Assembly: GCF_029537375.1 (NCBI RefSeq)
Contig: NZ_CP120679.1
Span: 2,840,001-2,904,000, forward strand
Source of the DNA: Bacillus sp. HSf4
Lineage (GTDB): Bacteria > Bacillota > Bacilli > Bacillales > Bacillaceae
Reading direction: 5' to 3'
DNA: 64,000 bases
Below are positions 18,693-26,196 of this stretch, one piece after another (the stretch's first letter is position 1; every line of letters starts with the position of its first letter). Both the position numbers and the translations under genes were made by a program. The notes beneath the pieces were generated by a model that saw only the letters and a list, made by a program, of their open reading frames with translations, was not told the DNA's origin and searched no databases.

Positions 18693-18728
18693 AATCAAAC
18701 GGCCCTCATCTGATGAGGGCCGTTTTAA
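18693..18728. terminator. Hairpin terminator after yjdF
   Basis: AAACGGCCCTCATC and GATGAGGGCCGTTT form a perfect 14-bp stem with almost no loop, about 20 bases after the yjdF stop. Confidence 0.75.
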
Positions 18729-18748
18729 CCTTTGGCGGGAACATTCGC

Positions 18749-19162
18749 TTACTTGCCTCTATGCTTCGCTTTTGCCTTTTGCTTTTTCAAGCGGTATTTT
18801 TGCATGTTTTCCTGTTCCCGGCGGTGTTTATTCAAGCGTTTTTTCTTTTCTTTTTTGGCTTGCTGTTCCTGTTTGATGGCTTCTTGAGCTTTAGTGGATA
18901 TCCGGGCATGCTTCATTTCTTTGGCCACTTGGCGCTGAAGCCTTTTCGGATTGATTTTCCTTTCGGGTTCAGCTTGTATCCGAATCCCTTCCTGTTCAGC
19001 ATCTGCAATGATCCGCATAAGCTGATGGTTGACAAACTCGAGCACTTCCTTATCTTTCGGCTCCTGGCCAAACATATGGCGAAATGCCCTTAATTTGCCT
19101 TCCCGTACAACTTCAATAATCCCGACGTAAAACTGGCCATCATGGTAAATCGTTAATTTCAT
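18749..19162 (-). CDS. yjdF: YjdF family protein (DUF2992)
   Basis: This small basic protein has 137 residues. The N-terminal half is a folded beta-rich domain (MKLTIYHDGQFYVGIIE...), and the C-terminal 60 residues are a Lys/Arg/Gln-rich tail that suggests nucleic-acid binding. Function is unknown. The ATG at 19162 has GGAGG eight bases upstream. The upstream leader folds like the yjdF riboswitch, which senses azaaromatic compounds (established for the class), so the protein may help with toxic heterocycles. It is a single-gene unit with its own terminator. Confidence 0.85.
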   Translation of the reverse strand: MKLTIYHDGQFYVGIIEVVREGKLRAFRHMFGQEPKDKEVLEFVNHQLMRIIADAEQEGIRIQAEPERKINPKRLQRQVAKEMKHARISTKAQEAIKQEQQAKKEKKKRLNKHRREQENMQKYRLKKQKAKAKHRGK

Positions 19163-19190
19163 CACGATTCCCTCCTCTATTAAAACTTAC

Positions 19191-19281
19191 GAAGAATGAT
19201 GGACATCCCGAGGAGGGGAAGGTTACTGACATCATCAAGATGCATCTGGACTACCAACCGGATCGTGTTTTTTCATTCTTC
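19191..19281 (-). promoter_or_regulatory. yjdF-type riboswitch (azaaromatic-sensing leader RNA)
   Basis: On the minus strand, GAAGAATGA (19281-19273) pairs perfectly with TCATTCTTC (19199-19191), closing a domain of about 90 nt. Inside it are conserved-looking segments such as CCGGTTGGTAGTCC, TCAGTAACC and CTCCTCGGGATG. It ends just before the yjdF ribosome binding site, which suggests translational control. Assignment rests on position before yjdF and the closing stem; the consensus is recalled, not searched. A possible promoter (TTGAAA-N17-TAGAAG) sits immediately upstream. Confidence 0.75.
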
Positions 19282-19358
19282 TAGATCAATGTAGCAGACT
19301 TTTCAATTCAATGGAAGGGTGTTCCGTTTATTTTCTATGACCTTTTATGTCGCCCCCA

Positions 19359-19850
19359 TCAGTTGCGGGCATTCGATGTGAATGTAAATGTCTCCTTTAA
19401 CATTCTTCCTTCAGTTCCTTTTTCCGTCCATAGGATATCGACTTCTAATTCCGATGCTTTTTCGGCTACTAAAATATTGCTGTAGCTGACAGGCGTTCCA
19501 TTATTCAAACTTTTGGCCAACAAAGCTTCCTCCTTGTGATCACGACGTTCGTCACGCTTGCCGAAAAGAGAATACTTCGTTTCGGAGTGCGGATCATTTC
19601 TAAAAAGATGAATTTCCGCTGAAGCTATATCGCGGCCGATTTTTTGAACCTTGACCGAATATGTTTGATATTTTCCTTGTTCAGCTTTTGCCAGGTTCTT
19701 TCCTTCTTTCGCTTTGCCGATTTCAACCGTCCATTGGTCTGTCTTCTGCTTGACCGGCAATTGCTGAATATTGAGCGCGTTTGCTGCCGAAATTGGCGAA
19801 AGCGCGCTTGCAATACAAAATGCACCAATGGTAAACAACAGTTTTTTCAT
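19359..19850 (-). CDS. Secreted protein of unknown function
   Basis: The product has 163 residues with a clear signal peptide (MKKLLFTIGAFCIASALSPISAANA) and a predicted soluble beta-rich domain of about 135 residues. I do not recognise the family. The mature part is hydrophilic, lacks cysteines, and has an Arg/Lys/Glu-rich middle (FGKRDERRDHKEE). The ATG at 19850 is six bases after GAGGAGG plus TTT; an ATG one codon earlier is possible. It is transcribed alone, between yjdF and an XRE regulator gene. Confidence 0.65.
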   Translation of the reverse strand: MKKLLFTIGAFCIASALSPISAANALNIQQLPVKQKTDQWTVEIGKAKEGKNLAKAEQGKYQTYSVKVQKIGRDIASAEIHLFRNDPHSETKYSLFGKRDERRDHKEEALLAKSLNNGTPVSYSNILVAEKASELEVDILWTEKGTEGRMLKETFTFTSNARN

Positions 19851-19946
19851 CATAAACCTCCTCATGACGTTTTTAATATGTTGGCCCTCCCCCGTATGGA
19901 TGATGCATTTGTTCATGAAAAAAGGAAGCGGATTGATCCGCTCCCT

Positions 19947-20795
19947 TTACGATTTAGACAATAACATTCTCAGTTTTGAAATCGTGTTTTCTTTTTCCAA
20001 CGGTCTATACACCGTGAGCTTTAAATCAGGCGCATCGTATAATTGCAGAGTGACATGCTCCATAAACATCGTGCCGGCCGAAGGGTGATTAATTTCTTTT
20101 TCACCGGCGGGCGTGCCGAGGATGTCATGATGATTCCACCAGCTGCGAAATTCAGCGCTTTTTTGCGACAACTCATCGATCAACTCGTTGATCCATTCTT
20201 CTCCAATGAAGCGGGAAGCTGTGAATCGAAATTGCGCCAGCAGTCTTTTCGCATGGCTTTCCCAATCAGCCAGAAGTTTTTGATAGTCCTTGGAACAAAA
20301 ACAGCGCCAAATCGCATTTTTTTCTTTATGACTCATCCGTTTAAAATCGCCGAACACCAAACACGCCGCTTCATTCCAGGCAATCACGTCCCACTTTTCA
20401 TCTGTGACGTAGACGGGACAATCTTTTAAATGCTCAATCAGATGCTGAACGGCCGGGTTCAAGTGTTGTTTGGTGCTTTGCAGTTCATAGAGCGGGATTT
20501 GCTGTCCAGCCAACAGAAAGACATGCTTTTTTTCCTCATAGTTTAATTTGAGAACTCTCGAAATGCTTTCCAGCACCTGTGTCGATACTTGGATATCCCT
20601 CCCCTGCTCAAGCCACGTATACCAGGTCACCCCAATGCCGGCAAGCTGGGCCAGTTCTTCTCTTCTCAGACCTTTCGTTCTTCTTCTCTGTCCGAGCGGC
20701 ATCCCGTATTCTTCGGGGGATACTGTTGACCTTTTTAATTTCAAAAAATCGCCCAACTCTTTTCTTTTCTCTTTCATTCCATCCAAAATACTCAC
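19947..20795 (-). CDS. XRE-family regulator with MmyB-like ligand-binding domain
   Basis: This repressor-type protein has up to 282 residues. The N-terminal helix-turn-helix reads TKGLRREELAQLAGIGVTWYTWLEQGRDI, and the C-terminal MmyB/MltR-like PAS-fold domain (about residues 110-270) contains PVYVTDEKWDVIAWNEAA. Proteins of this type usually control one adjacent enzyme or transporter. The start is uncertain: the GTG at 20795 sits directly on AGGAGG, and the TTG at 20786 is better spaced. It follows the CMD protein gene by 75 bases on the same strand, so the likely partners are that gene and the MFS gene. A paralogue lies at 39337-40152. Confidence 0.8.
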   Translation of the reverse strand: MSILDGMKEKRKELGDFLKLKRSTVSPEEYGMPLGQRRRTKGLRREELAQLAGIGVTWYTWLEQGRDIQVSTQVLESISRVLKLNYEEKKHVFLLAGQQIPLYELQSTKQHLNPAVQHLIEHLKDCPVYVTDEKWDVIAWNEAACLVFGDFKRMSHKEKNAIWRCFCSKDYQKLLADWESHAKRLLAQFRFTASRFIGEEWINELIDELSQKSAEFRSWWNHHDILGTPAGEKEINHPSAGTMFMEHVTLQLYDAPDLKLTVYRPLEKENTISKLRMLLSKS

Positions 20796-20870
20796 TCCTC
20801 CTGCGTGGCGAACATCTTCTATTTAAGATTCTACATGAAAAAGGAGCGGAATGAAGATAAAACCTGCTAT

Positions 20871-21281
20871 TTATTGTGATGAGTGGGATTCTTCTGGATC
20901 CCCGTTTCGCTCGGCAAACACTTCTGAGGCGACCGTTAATATTGTGTTAAGGCCGTTTGGAAAACCTGAATAAATGATCATCTGCATCATCACTTCGATG
21001 ATCTCTTCCTTTGTCCATCCGGCATTTAGCGCACCATTGATATAAAACGGCAGCTGCTCTGTGTTTCCAAGCGCGGTTAGACCCGCTACTGACGCCAGCA
21101 GCCTGGACTTCAATTCAAGGCCCGGTCTTGAAAAGATCTGGCCGTAGTTAAACTCCACGGCCAACTTTCCAAGATCAGGGGCAATCGATTCTTTGAAACT
21201 GTTTACAATTTCTTCGTAATGGTCTTGATCAATTTGTTCTAATACTTTAAGTCCTTTTTTATAATTGTCGCACATTTGCAT
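20871..21281 (-). CDS. Carboxymuconolactone decarboxylase (AhpD-like) family protein
   Basis: This is an all-helical protein of 136 residues with the CMD core: SRLLASVAGLTALGNTEQLPFYINGALNAGWTKEEIIEV. The redox CxxC of AhpD is absent, so it fits the decarboxylase/lyase-like branch. It overlaps the end of the upstream MFS gene by 23 bases, so the two are translated together; a role in handling a compound moved by that transporter is an inference. Confidence 0.8.
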   Translation of the reverse strand: MQMCDNYKKGLKVLEQIDQDHYEEIVNSFKESIAPDLGKLAVEFNYGQIFSRPGLELKSRLLASVAGLTALGNTEQLPFYINGALNAGWTKEEIIEVMMQMIIYSGFPNGLNTILTVASEVFAERNGDPEESHSSQ

Positions 21282-22482
21282 GATCTATTCTCTCCTCGCA
21301 TTGAATTTTTTGGGCAGGCTTGTCGGAAATCAACAGTGATGTGAAGGCGATACCGGTCATCAGTATTCCGAGCGCACAAACACCTGGCCAATTGAAGCTG
21401 CTCCAGGTCAAAACGCCCAGGAATGAACCCAAGGCGCCGCCGAGGAAAACCATAACCATCAACATACCGTTGAGACGGCTTCTCATCTCACCGGACAATT
21501 GAAAGATCATAGCCTGGCTTACAACCTGATTGGCTTGCGTGCCCATGGTGACAAAGAGCGCTCCTATAATGACGGCTATTAAAGATATTTTCCCTAAAAA
21601 AAGGAGGATAAAAGCAAATAATGATAATGACATGCACAGCACATTTGCAAAAACGTGCCCCCTCTTGTCAATAATTCGCCCGATCACAGGAGCAGCAAAG
21701 GCGCCTCCGATTCCGACAAGCCCAATCATTCCTGCGCCCTGGCTTCCATAGGTATAAGGTGGATCATTCAGCAGAAAAACAAGCGTCGTCCAAAACAAAC
21801 TAAAAGCGCCAAACATAAGACCTTGGCTCAAACAGGCTTTTCTCAGAGTTTTTTCCTGCAGGAGCAAAGGCCCCAGAGATGCCAAAAGTTTTCTATAGTG
21901 AACGGTGTTTGCAACCTTGCTTTTCGGCAAAAACAAACGAATCAGCACCATGATCATGACTGATGCCGCACACGTGATCCAATACACCGACCTCCAGCCG
22001 TACTGCGAATCAATGATGCCGCTAAAAAGCCTTGCTCCCAAAATTCCGCACACCAGGCCGATTGCAACATTGCCGATCACTTTTCCTCTCTCCGTCTCAC
22101 GGGCAAGGTCTGCTGCAAAAGGAACGATCAATTGCGGGATGATCGTAAAAAACCCCAGCAGAAGCTGTGCTGTCACAAGCCAGAAAAAATTCACGGCAAT
22201 CGCTGAACTGGCAGAACAGAGACAGACAAGTAACAACAGATTTAAAATCAGCCGGCGCCTTTCAAACATATCGCCAAGAGGAACCAGCATTAAATTTCCC
22301 AATGCGTAGCCTGCCTGGGTGATTGTCGCGATCATGCCCGTCTCGGCGGCTGTTGTGTGAAACGTATGCGCCATGCTGACCAGAAGCGTTTGATTTAAAT
22401 AGATATTTGCCACAGTAAATCCTGAAATCACCGCCATTAGGAGAATCAACCCTGTCGAGACCCCAGAATTCAGCTTTTCCAT
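21259..22482 (-). CDS. MFS transporter (drug/compound efflux type)
   Basis: This 407-residue transporter has 12 predicted membrane helices and the MFS loop motif in GDMFERRRLIL. The N-terminus reads GLILLMAVISGFTVANIYLNQTLL, as in the YnfM/YgaY group. The start has GGGGGTG five bases upstream. It is first in a probable operon with the CMD protein and the XRE/MmyB regulator. Substrate unknown. Confidence 0.82.
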   Translation of the reverse strand: MEKLNSGVSTGLILLMAVISGFTVANIYLNQTLLVSMAHTFHTTAAETGMIATITQAGYALGNLMLVPLGDMFERRRLILNLLLLVCLCSASSAIAVNFFWLVTAQLLLGFFTIIPQLIVPFAADLARETERGKVIGNVAIGLVCGILGARLFSGIIDSQYGWRSVYWITCAASVMIMVLIRLFLPKSKVANTVHYRKLLASLGPLLLQEKTLRKACLSQGLMFGAFSLFWTTLVFLLNDPPYTYGSQGAGMIGLVGIGGAFAAPVIGRIIDKRGHVFANVLCMSLSLFAFILLFLGKISLIAVIIGALFVTMGTQANQVVSQAMIFQLSGEMRSRLNGMLMVMVFLGGALGSFLGVLTWSSFNWPGVCALGILMTGIAFTSLLISDKPAQKIQCEERIDHANVRQL

Positions 22483-22645
22483 TTTGTCACCCCCTTACGC
22501 TATGCATTATAAGTGACTTCGAACATAGGAAAATAGCAGTGTATTGATCATAGTATCAGGAGTACCATGACTAAGAGCACCTGCTCTTCACGTTTTACTT
22601 TTACTTCCTCAAGGGTAAGAAAAAAGAGATGGGGGGAATGGAACA

Positions 22646-22927
22646 ATGTCAAAAGAAGCAAACGAGATGCAGCAGCATATGGACCGATATGAATTGTTTT
22701 TCAAAAAAAGATATAAGGTGCTCCATACAGTAAACGACTTTCTCATCGGTCTTTTATTTTTTGTCGGGAGCTTCTTCTTTTTTTCGGCCACGTTGAAGCC
22801 CGCGGGAATCTGGCTGTTTGTCATCGGAAGTTTTCAGCTGATGACAAGACCTGCGATTCGCTTCATACACGATGTTCATTACAGAAGATATCTTGAACGC
22901 CGGTTGATGCGGACGAATTCAGATTAG
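22646..22927 (+). CDS. YrhK-like small membrane protein
   Basis: This 93-residue protein has two adjacent hydrophobic segments (about residues 32-50 and 55-72). It matches the YrhK domain pattern (FLIGLLFFVGSFFFFS...LFVIGSFQLMTRPAIRFIHD). Function unknown. The start has GGGGGGAATGG upstream. It is divergent from the MFS gene. Confidence 0.75.
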   Translation: MSKEANEMQQHMDRYELFFKKRYKVLHTVNDFLIGLLFFVGSFFFFSATLKPAGIWLFVIGSFQLMTRPAIRFIHDVHYRRYLERRLMRTNSD

Positions 22928-22997
22928 GCGAACCTTTTATATGAATCTTTTATTTGTGCTAAAATAAAGTCATCTTTTGACAGAAAGGAGTGCTACG

Positions 22998-23252
22998 ATG
23001 AAAAAATATCTACTTATGACAACCAGAACCGAGAACTTTAACGATCAATATGTGCCGGCCCATTATGAATTTTTGGACAGGCTGAAAGCCGAGAACCGCC
23101 TGGACATGTTCGGCCCTTTCAGCGATGCATCCGGAGGTGCGTATCTCATCAGGGCAAAGTCTCTCAAAGAAGCAACAGAAATCGGACATTCCGATCCGAT
23201 TGTTGAAAGCGGCTCTTCCACACTGGTGATCAAAGAATGGCAGATCAAATAA
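22998..23252 (+). CDS. YciI-like protein (YCII domain)
   Basis: This is a small dimeric alpha/beta protein of 84 residues. It has the YciI family core KKYLLMTTRTENF, an APxH-like VPAHYEFLDRL segment and IGHSDPIVESGSS, where the family's His-Asp pair falls. Members resemble muconolactone isomerase folds, but their reactions are mostly unknown. The ATG at 22998 is seven bases after AAAGGAG; upstream codons in frame are not supported. A terminator follows, so it is monocistronic. Confidence 0.82.
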   Translation: MKKYLLMTTRTENFNDQYVPAHYEFLDRLKAENRLDMFGPFSDASGGAYLIRAKSLKEATEIGHSDPIVESGSSTLVIKEWQIK

Positions 23253-23270
23253 AAGCTTCATATGCAATAT

Positions 23271-23298
23271 AAACCTTCCCTGCGCGGGAGGTTTTTTT
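23271..23298 (+). terminator. Terminator of the YciI-like gene
   Basis: AAACCTCCC-type stem: AAACCTTCCC pairs with GGGAGGTTT around a TGCGC loop, followed by TTTTTTTA. Confidence 0.85.
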
Positions 23299-23373
23299 AT
23301 GAACATACTCCGTCCGAAAATATAAAGAAACGGCCTTTTCGACCGATACTTATTTTGACTCCAAAAAAACCTA

Positions 23374-23571
23374 TTGAAAAATTGGGTATTTTAACCTATG
23401 ATAATAGGAGTGTTCGTACTGAGAACAGGAGGTGGATATTCGAACAGATCAAAAGCCCGCTTATTTCAGCTGTATGGAGCGATTGAAAGAGGATCATTCC
23501 AAAAAGAACGTTGCCGGCAGGATGAGGCCTAAAAAACAAGGTTCATTTTGGGGTGCAGAAAATCTTCATGG
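23374..23571 (+). other. Promoter with an unassigned short transcript or small gene
   Basis: TTGAAA (23374-23379), 17 bases and TATGAT (23397-23402) form a strong promoter nearly identical in its -10 half to the one at 3838-3866. Downstream, AGGAGG at 23428-23433 precedes a 45-50 codon frame ending at 23569-23571 (includes MERLKEDHSKKNVAGRM), but no ATG or GTG is properly spaced. A second overlapping frame, entered at GTG 23410, ends at 23527-23529. It may be a small gene with a rare start, or a non-coding RNA. Confidence 0.35.
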
Positions 23572-23800
23572 GCAACAATCTTAAACTTTTATTCTTTCAC
23601 AGCAATTGGAATATGCAATGATTAAAACATTTATTTTTATTGCCGCTGTTCATAGAGGAAGTTTACGGTTGCTTGAAGCTTCGTTGCTGGAAGGGCAGAT
23701 CATAAACAATGATGCAAGCATTTGACGGGTGACGGCAGCGATTTTGGACAAAGAAGCCTGTGCCAGTAACGGTACCGGCAAAAAAAAGGAGTTTTTACAT

Positions 23801-24142
23801 ATGAAAAGAACGACAGAATTTGTACTAGGTCTAATTGGCGGTATTTTCGGTTTTATCGGCGCTTTTATTGCATTGATGATCGGCGGCATCGACGCTGCAT
23901 TCAGCTCATCCGGCACAAGTCAAATCGTTGGACTTGGATGGGGAGCGGTCTTCTTTTCCATTCTCGGTATTGTTGGATCAGTCATAGTGAGGAATAAAGC
24001 AAAACTTGGCGGAATCATGCTTTTAATTTCTGCAATCGGCGGATTTATTTGTATTTTCATGTTCTACATTTTATCGGGCGTTCTGCTTTTCATCGCCGGT
24101 ATCATGGGATTGGTCAGAAAAGAGAAAACAATAGCTGCATAA
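23801..24142 (+). CDS. DUF4064 membrane protein
   Basis: This 113-residue protein has about three to four hydrophobic helices and small Gly/Ile-rich loops (GLIGGIFGFIGAFIALMIGG), ending in a short basic tail. It matches the DUF4064 family of Bacillus membrane proteins; function unknown. The ATG at 23801 has AAAAAGGAG nine bases upstream. It ends at a terminator shared with cat. Confidence 0.78.
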   Translation: MKRTTEFVLGLIGGIFGFIGAFIALMIGGIDAAFSSSGTSQIVGLGWGAVFFSILGIVGSVIVRNKAKLGGIMLLISAIGGFICIFMFYILSGVLLFIAGIMGLVRKEKTIAA

Positions 24143-24148
24143 CGTATC

Positions 24149-24182
24149 AAAAAGAGGCCGGGTGTGTATCCGGCCTCTTTTC
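24149..24182. terminator. Bidirectional terminator between DUF4064 gene and cat
   Basis: AAAGAGGCCGG and CCGGCCTCTTT form an 11-bp stem with an 8-base loop, with A and T flanks for both convergent genes. Confidence 0.88.
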
Positions 24183-24189
24183 ATTCCAT

Positions 24190-24843
24190 TCACTTTTTCA
24201 GCCATTCCTCGCCGGAGTCAGCCAACCTCTGTAATTCATTCATAAAAACACCCGCATGCCAGCCGTCACACACCGCATGGTGAACCTGCAGGGAAACCGG
24301 CAGCAGCGTCTCTGTTCCATTCGAAAAGAATTTCCCGTTTGTGATGATCGGCAGCAAATGTCCGCTGTTTGCAAGGTTCAAATTGAAGCTTGTAAAGCTT
24401 ACCCATGGAATAGAGGAGATCGAAAACGCGTTGGCCGGGATATTTTCCTTAGCCCACAGTCCTTTGTTGTTTCCAAAGCGAAGCATGTCTTTCAGATGGT
24501 TATGATAAAACCGCGAAAAATCAATATCATACTCCGTCCATACGGCGGAAAAGGTTTGTTCTTTATGATGAAAAACCGTATAGCAGGGATTCATCTGCTC
24601 CCATACCCCGAGCTCACCCTTCTCATTGTAGCCCGTTCTGAATTCTGGATAGGCTTGAACAACCCTTGAAACCATGTAAATAAACGCGGGATAAAGCTTG
24701 ATGTTCTGTTCTTTCAGCACCTCCAGCATTGCACTGATATTCAGGTTTGCCGTCAGGCTGAAAGAGCATTTCCCTTCTGACATGAAGTGTTCAAAATAAG
24801 GTTTTCGATGCCAATGCTCCAGGTCTATTCTTTTAAAATTCAT
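24190..24843 (-). CDS. cat: Chloramphenicol acetyltransferase (type A)
   Basis: This enzyme acetylates chloramphenicol using acetyl-CoA and works as a trimer in the cytosol. It has 217 residues, the usual length. The N-terminus reads MNFKRIDLEHWHRKPYFEHF, and the catalytic histidine lies near residue 189 in VHHAVCDGWH, with the structural Asp of the same HHxxxDG motif. It looks complete and functional. Translation starts seven bases after AGGAGG, but that site is buried in a 13-bp hairpin (24851-24884) that overlaps a nine-codon leader peptide, so expression should be drug-induced. Chromosomal cat genes are known in B. licheniformis. Confidence 0.95.
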   Translation of the reverse strand: MNFKRIDLEHWHRKPYFEHFMSEGKCSFSLTANLNISAMLEVLKEQNIKLYPAFIYMVSRVVQAYPEFRTGYNEKGELGVWEQMNPCYTVFHHKEQTFSAVWTEYDIDFSRFYHNHLKDMLRFGNNKGLWAKENIPANAFSISSIPWVSFTSFNLNLANSGHLLPIITNGKFFSNGTETLLPVSLQVHHAVCDGWHAGVFMNELQRLADSGEEWLKK

Positions 24844-24850
24844 GCTTGAT

Positions 24851-24884
24851 CCTCCTAAAATAATAGAATATTTATTTTAGGAGG
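24851..24884 (-). promoter_or_regulatory. cat translational attenuator hairpin
   Basis: CCTCCTAAAATAA (24851-24863) and TTATTTTAGGAGG (24872-24884) are perfect inverted repeats with an 8-base loop. In the mRNA the second arm contains the cat Shine-Dalgarno sequence and the first arm contains the end of the leader peptide. A ribosome stalled in the leader would open the stem and free cat. Confidence 0.9.
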
Positions 24885-24906
24885 CGAACTTCTCTGATTT
24901 CTTCAT
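24877..24906 (-). CDS. cat leader peptide (MKKSEKFAS)
   Basis: Nine codons from ATG at 24906 to TAA, preceded by GGGGTGA six bases upstream. The sequence closely resembles leaders of staphylococcal cat genes, as I recall them (MKKSEDYSS type). Its last codons form the first arm of the RBS-masking hairpin, the arrangement required for chloramphenicol-dependent ribosome stalling. Confidence 0.88.
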   Translation of the reverse strand: MKKSEKFAS

Positions 24907-25081
24907 CAGTCTCACCCCATGGGTCTTTTATCCAAGTGTAGTCCTTTAAAGATTCAGAATCAAGTGCGGTCAGCCGCTTTCTGAGCACATGATTTTTTTC
25001 TTTGTCATCTTGCGCTCCCATTCTTTACACGAACACATACACCCTTTTTCAGGTTATACTGACATACAGCGGGGTGATCAT

Positions 25082-25645
25082 ATGAACAGTAAATCGGAAT
25101 TGACGCCTGAACGGTGGCGGGCGATTGTCGAAAACGACCGGTCTTATGACGGCGCTTTTCTTTATGCGGTAAAAACAACGGGAATCTTTTGCCGTCCCTC
25201 CTGTAAATCAAGGGCTCCCCAAATTGAAAATGTCCGTATATTCCAAAATGCAGAGCAAGCTCTAGCAGCGGGCTTTCGTCCGTGCAAGCGCTGCCGGCCG
25301 GACGGTGCGCTGCTTCCCGATGAAGAGCTTGCAGAACAAGTCGCACACATCATCGCCACACATTACCGTGAACCCTTGACGCTCAAAGCACTAGCCGACA
25401 TAAGCCATGTCAGCCCTTTTCACCTGCAGCGGATATTCAAACGGATCAAGGGTGTTTCTCCGGTAGACTATATCCGGCAAAAAAGAATCTCTGAAGCGGG
25501 CAAGCTGCTCGCCTCTTCAAATCAACCGATGGCGGAAATTGCCGCGGCGATCGGCATCGCAAATGCGGATTATTTTGCCGTCCTCTTTAAAAAAATCAAA
25601 GGACAAACGCCGACAGAGTACCGGCAGATGAAGCGGAGGAAGTAG
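25082..25645 (+). CDS. adaA: Methylphosphotriester-DNA methyltransferase / ada regulon activator
   Basis: The product has 187 residues and two parts. The N-terminal Ada zinc domain has the four Cys set GIFCRPSC...FRPCKRC, one of which accepts methyl groups from phosphotriesters. The C-terminal AraC-type helix-turn-helix (about residues 85-185) reads LTLKALADISHVSPFHLQRIFKRIKG. Once methylated, it activates its own operon. The ATG at 25082 has GGGGTGAT upstream. adaB starts three bases after its stop, so the two form one operon, as in B. subtilis. Confidence 0.93.
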   Translation: MNSKSELTPERWRAIVENDRSYDGAFLYAVKTTGIFCRPSCKSRAPQIENVRIFQNAEQALAAGFRPCKRCRPDGALLPDEELAEQVAHIIATHYREPLTLKALADISHVSPFHLQRIFKRIKGVSPVDYIRQKRISEAGKLLASSNQPMAEIAAAIGIANADYFAVLFKKIKGQTPTEYRQMKRRK

Positions 25646-25648
25646 CCA

Positions 25649-26176
25649 ATGATTGAAAAAATCTTGCAGTGGAGTCAGTTTGAATGGGGCAGCTGGACTC
25701 TCACAATCGCGGCATCAGCAAAAGGGCTTTGCTATACAGACTTCGATCAGAAGGGCTCACGGAAGCTGGCCGACTGGGCCAGTAAAAGGTTTCCGGACCT
25801 TGCTGTCGTCCGCGATGATGAAAAGCTTCAGCCATACACGGATGAATTGACGGCTTATTTTAGCGGGCGGTGCAGGCATTTCAGCATGCCCGTTGCTCTC
25901 ACCGGCACGCCTTTTCAGCTCTCGGTCTGGCACGCTTTGCGCATGATTCCTTATGGAGAAACACGCACATATTCGGAAATCGGCGTTGTGATCCAAAGGC
26001 CGGACGCTGTTCGGGCCGTTGGCGCCGCGATCGGCGCCAATCCGCTTTTAATCGTCATCCCCTGCCATCGTGTCATCGGAAAAAACGGCAAGTTGACAGG
26101 CTACCGGGGCGGTCTGGAGATGAAACAGCACTTGCTCAGGCTTGAAGGCCGACAGAGCGGAGATTTGGGAGACTAA
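25649..26176 (+). CDS. adaB: O6-methylguanine-DNA methyltransferase, inducible
   Basis: This suicide repair protein of 175 residues transfers methyl groups from O6-methylguanine to its active-site Cys in the motif IPCHRVIG. The preceding helix carries the DNA-binding Arg finger region (RAVGAAIGANPLL). Its Shine-Dalgarno sequence (CGGAGG) lies inside the end of adaA. It converges on the kdp operon, with only 20 bases between stop codons and no visible terminator. Confidence 0.93.
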   Translation: MIEKILQWSQFEWGSWTLTIAASAKGLCYTDFDQKGSRKLADWASKRFPDLAVVRDDEKLQPYTDELTAYFSGRCRHFSMPVALTGTPFQLSVWHALRMIPYGETRTYSEIGVVIQRPDAVRAVGAAIGANPLLIVIPCHRVIGKNGKLTGYRGGLEMKQHLLRLEGRQSGDLGD

Positions 26177-26196
26177 GGCGCTGTTTGCTGTCAAAT

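Noticed and set aside
18650..19093. 147-residue hydrophobic plus-strand frame
   Set aside because: It is the antisense of yjdF; the Lys-rich tail read backwards gives Phe/Leu runs that imitate membrane helices.
25007..25020. Ada-box-like sequence (GCGCAAG on the minus strand) upstream of adaA
   Set aside because: Only a short match to the E. coli ada box and on the opposite strand; not enough to call an operator.
24907..25021. Longer alternative leader frames upstream of cat
   Set aside because: A 12-codon frame (starting MTKKKIMCSES) and a 38-codon frame ending in the hairpin exist, but only MKKSEKFAS has both a good ribosome binding site and the correct distance to the hairpin.
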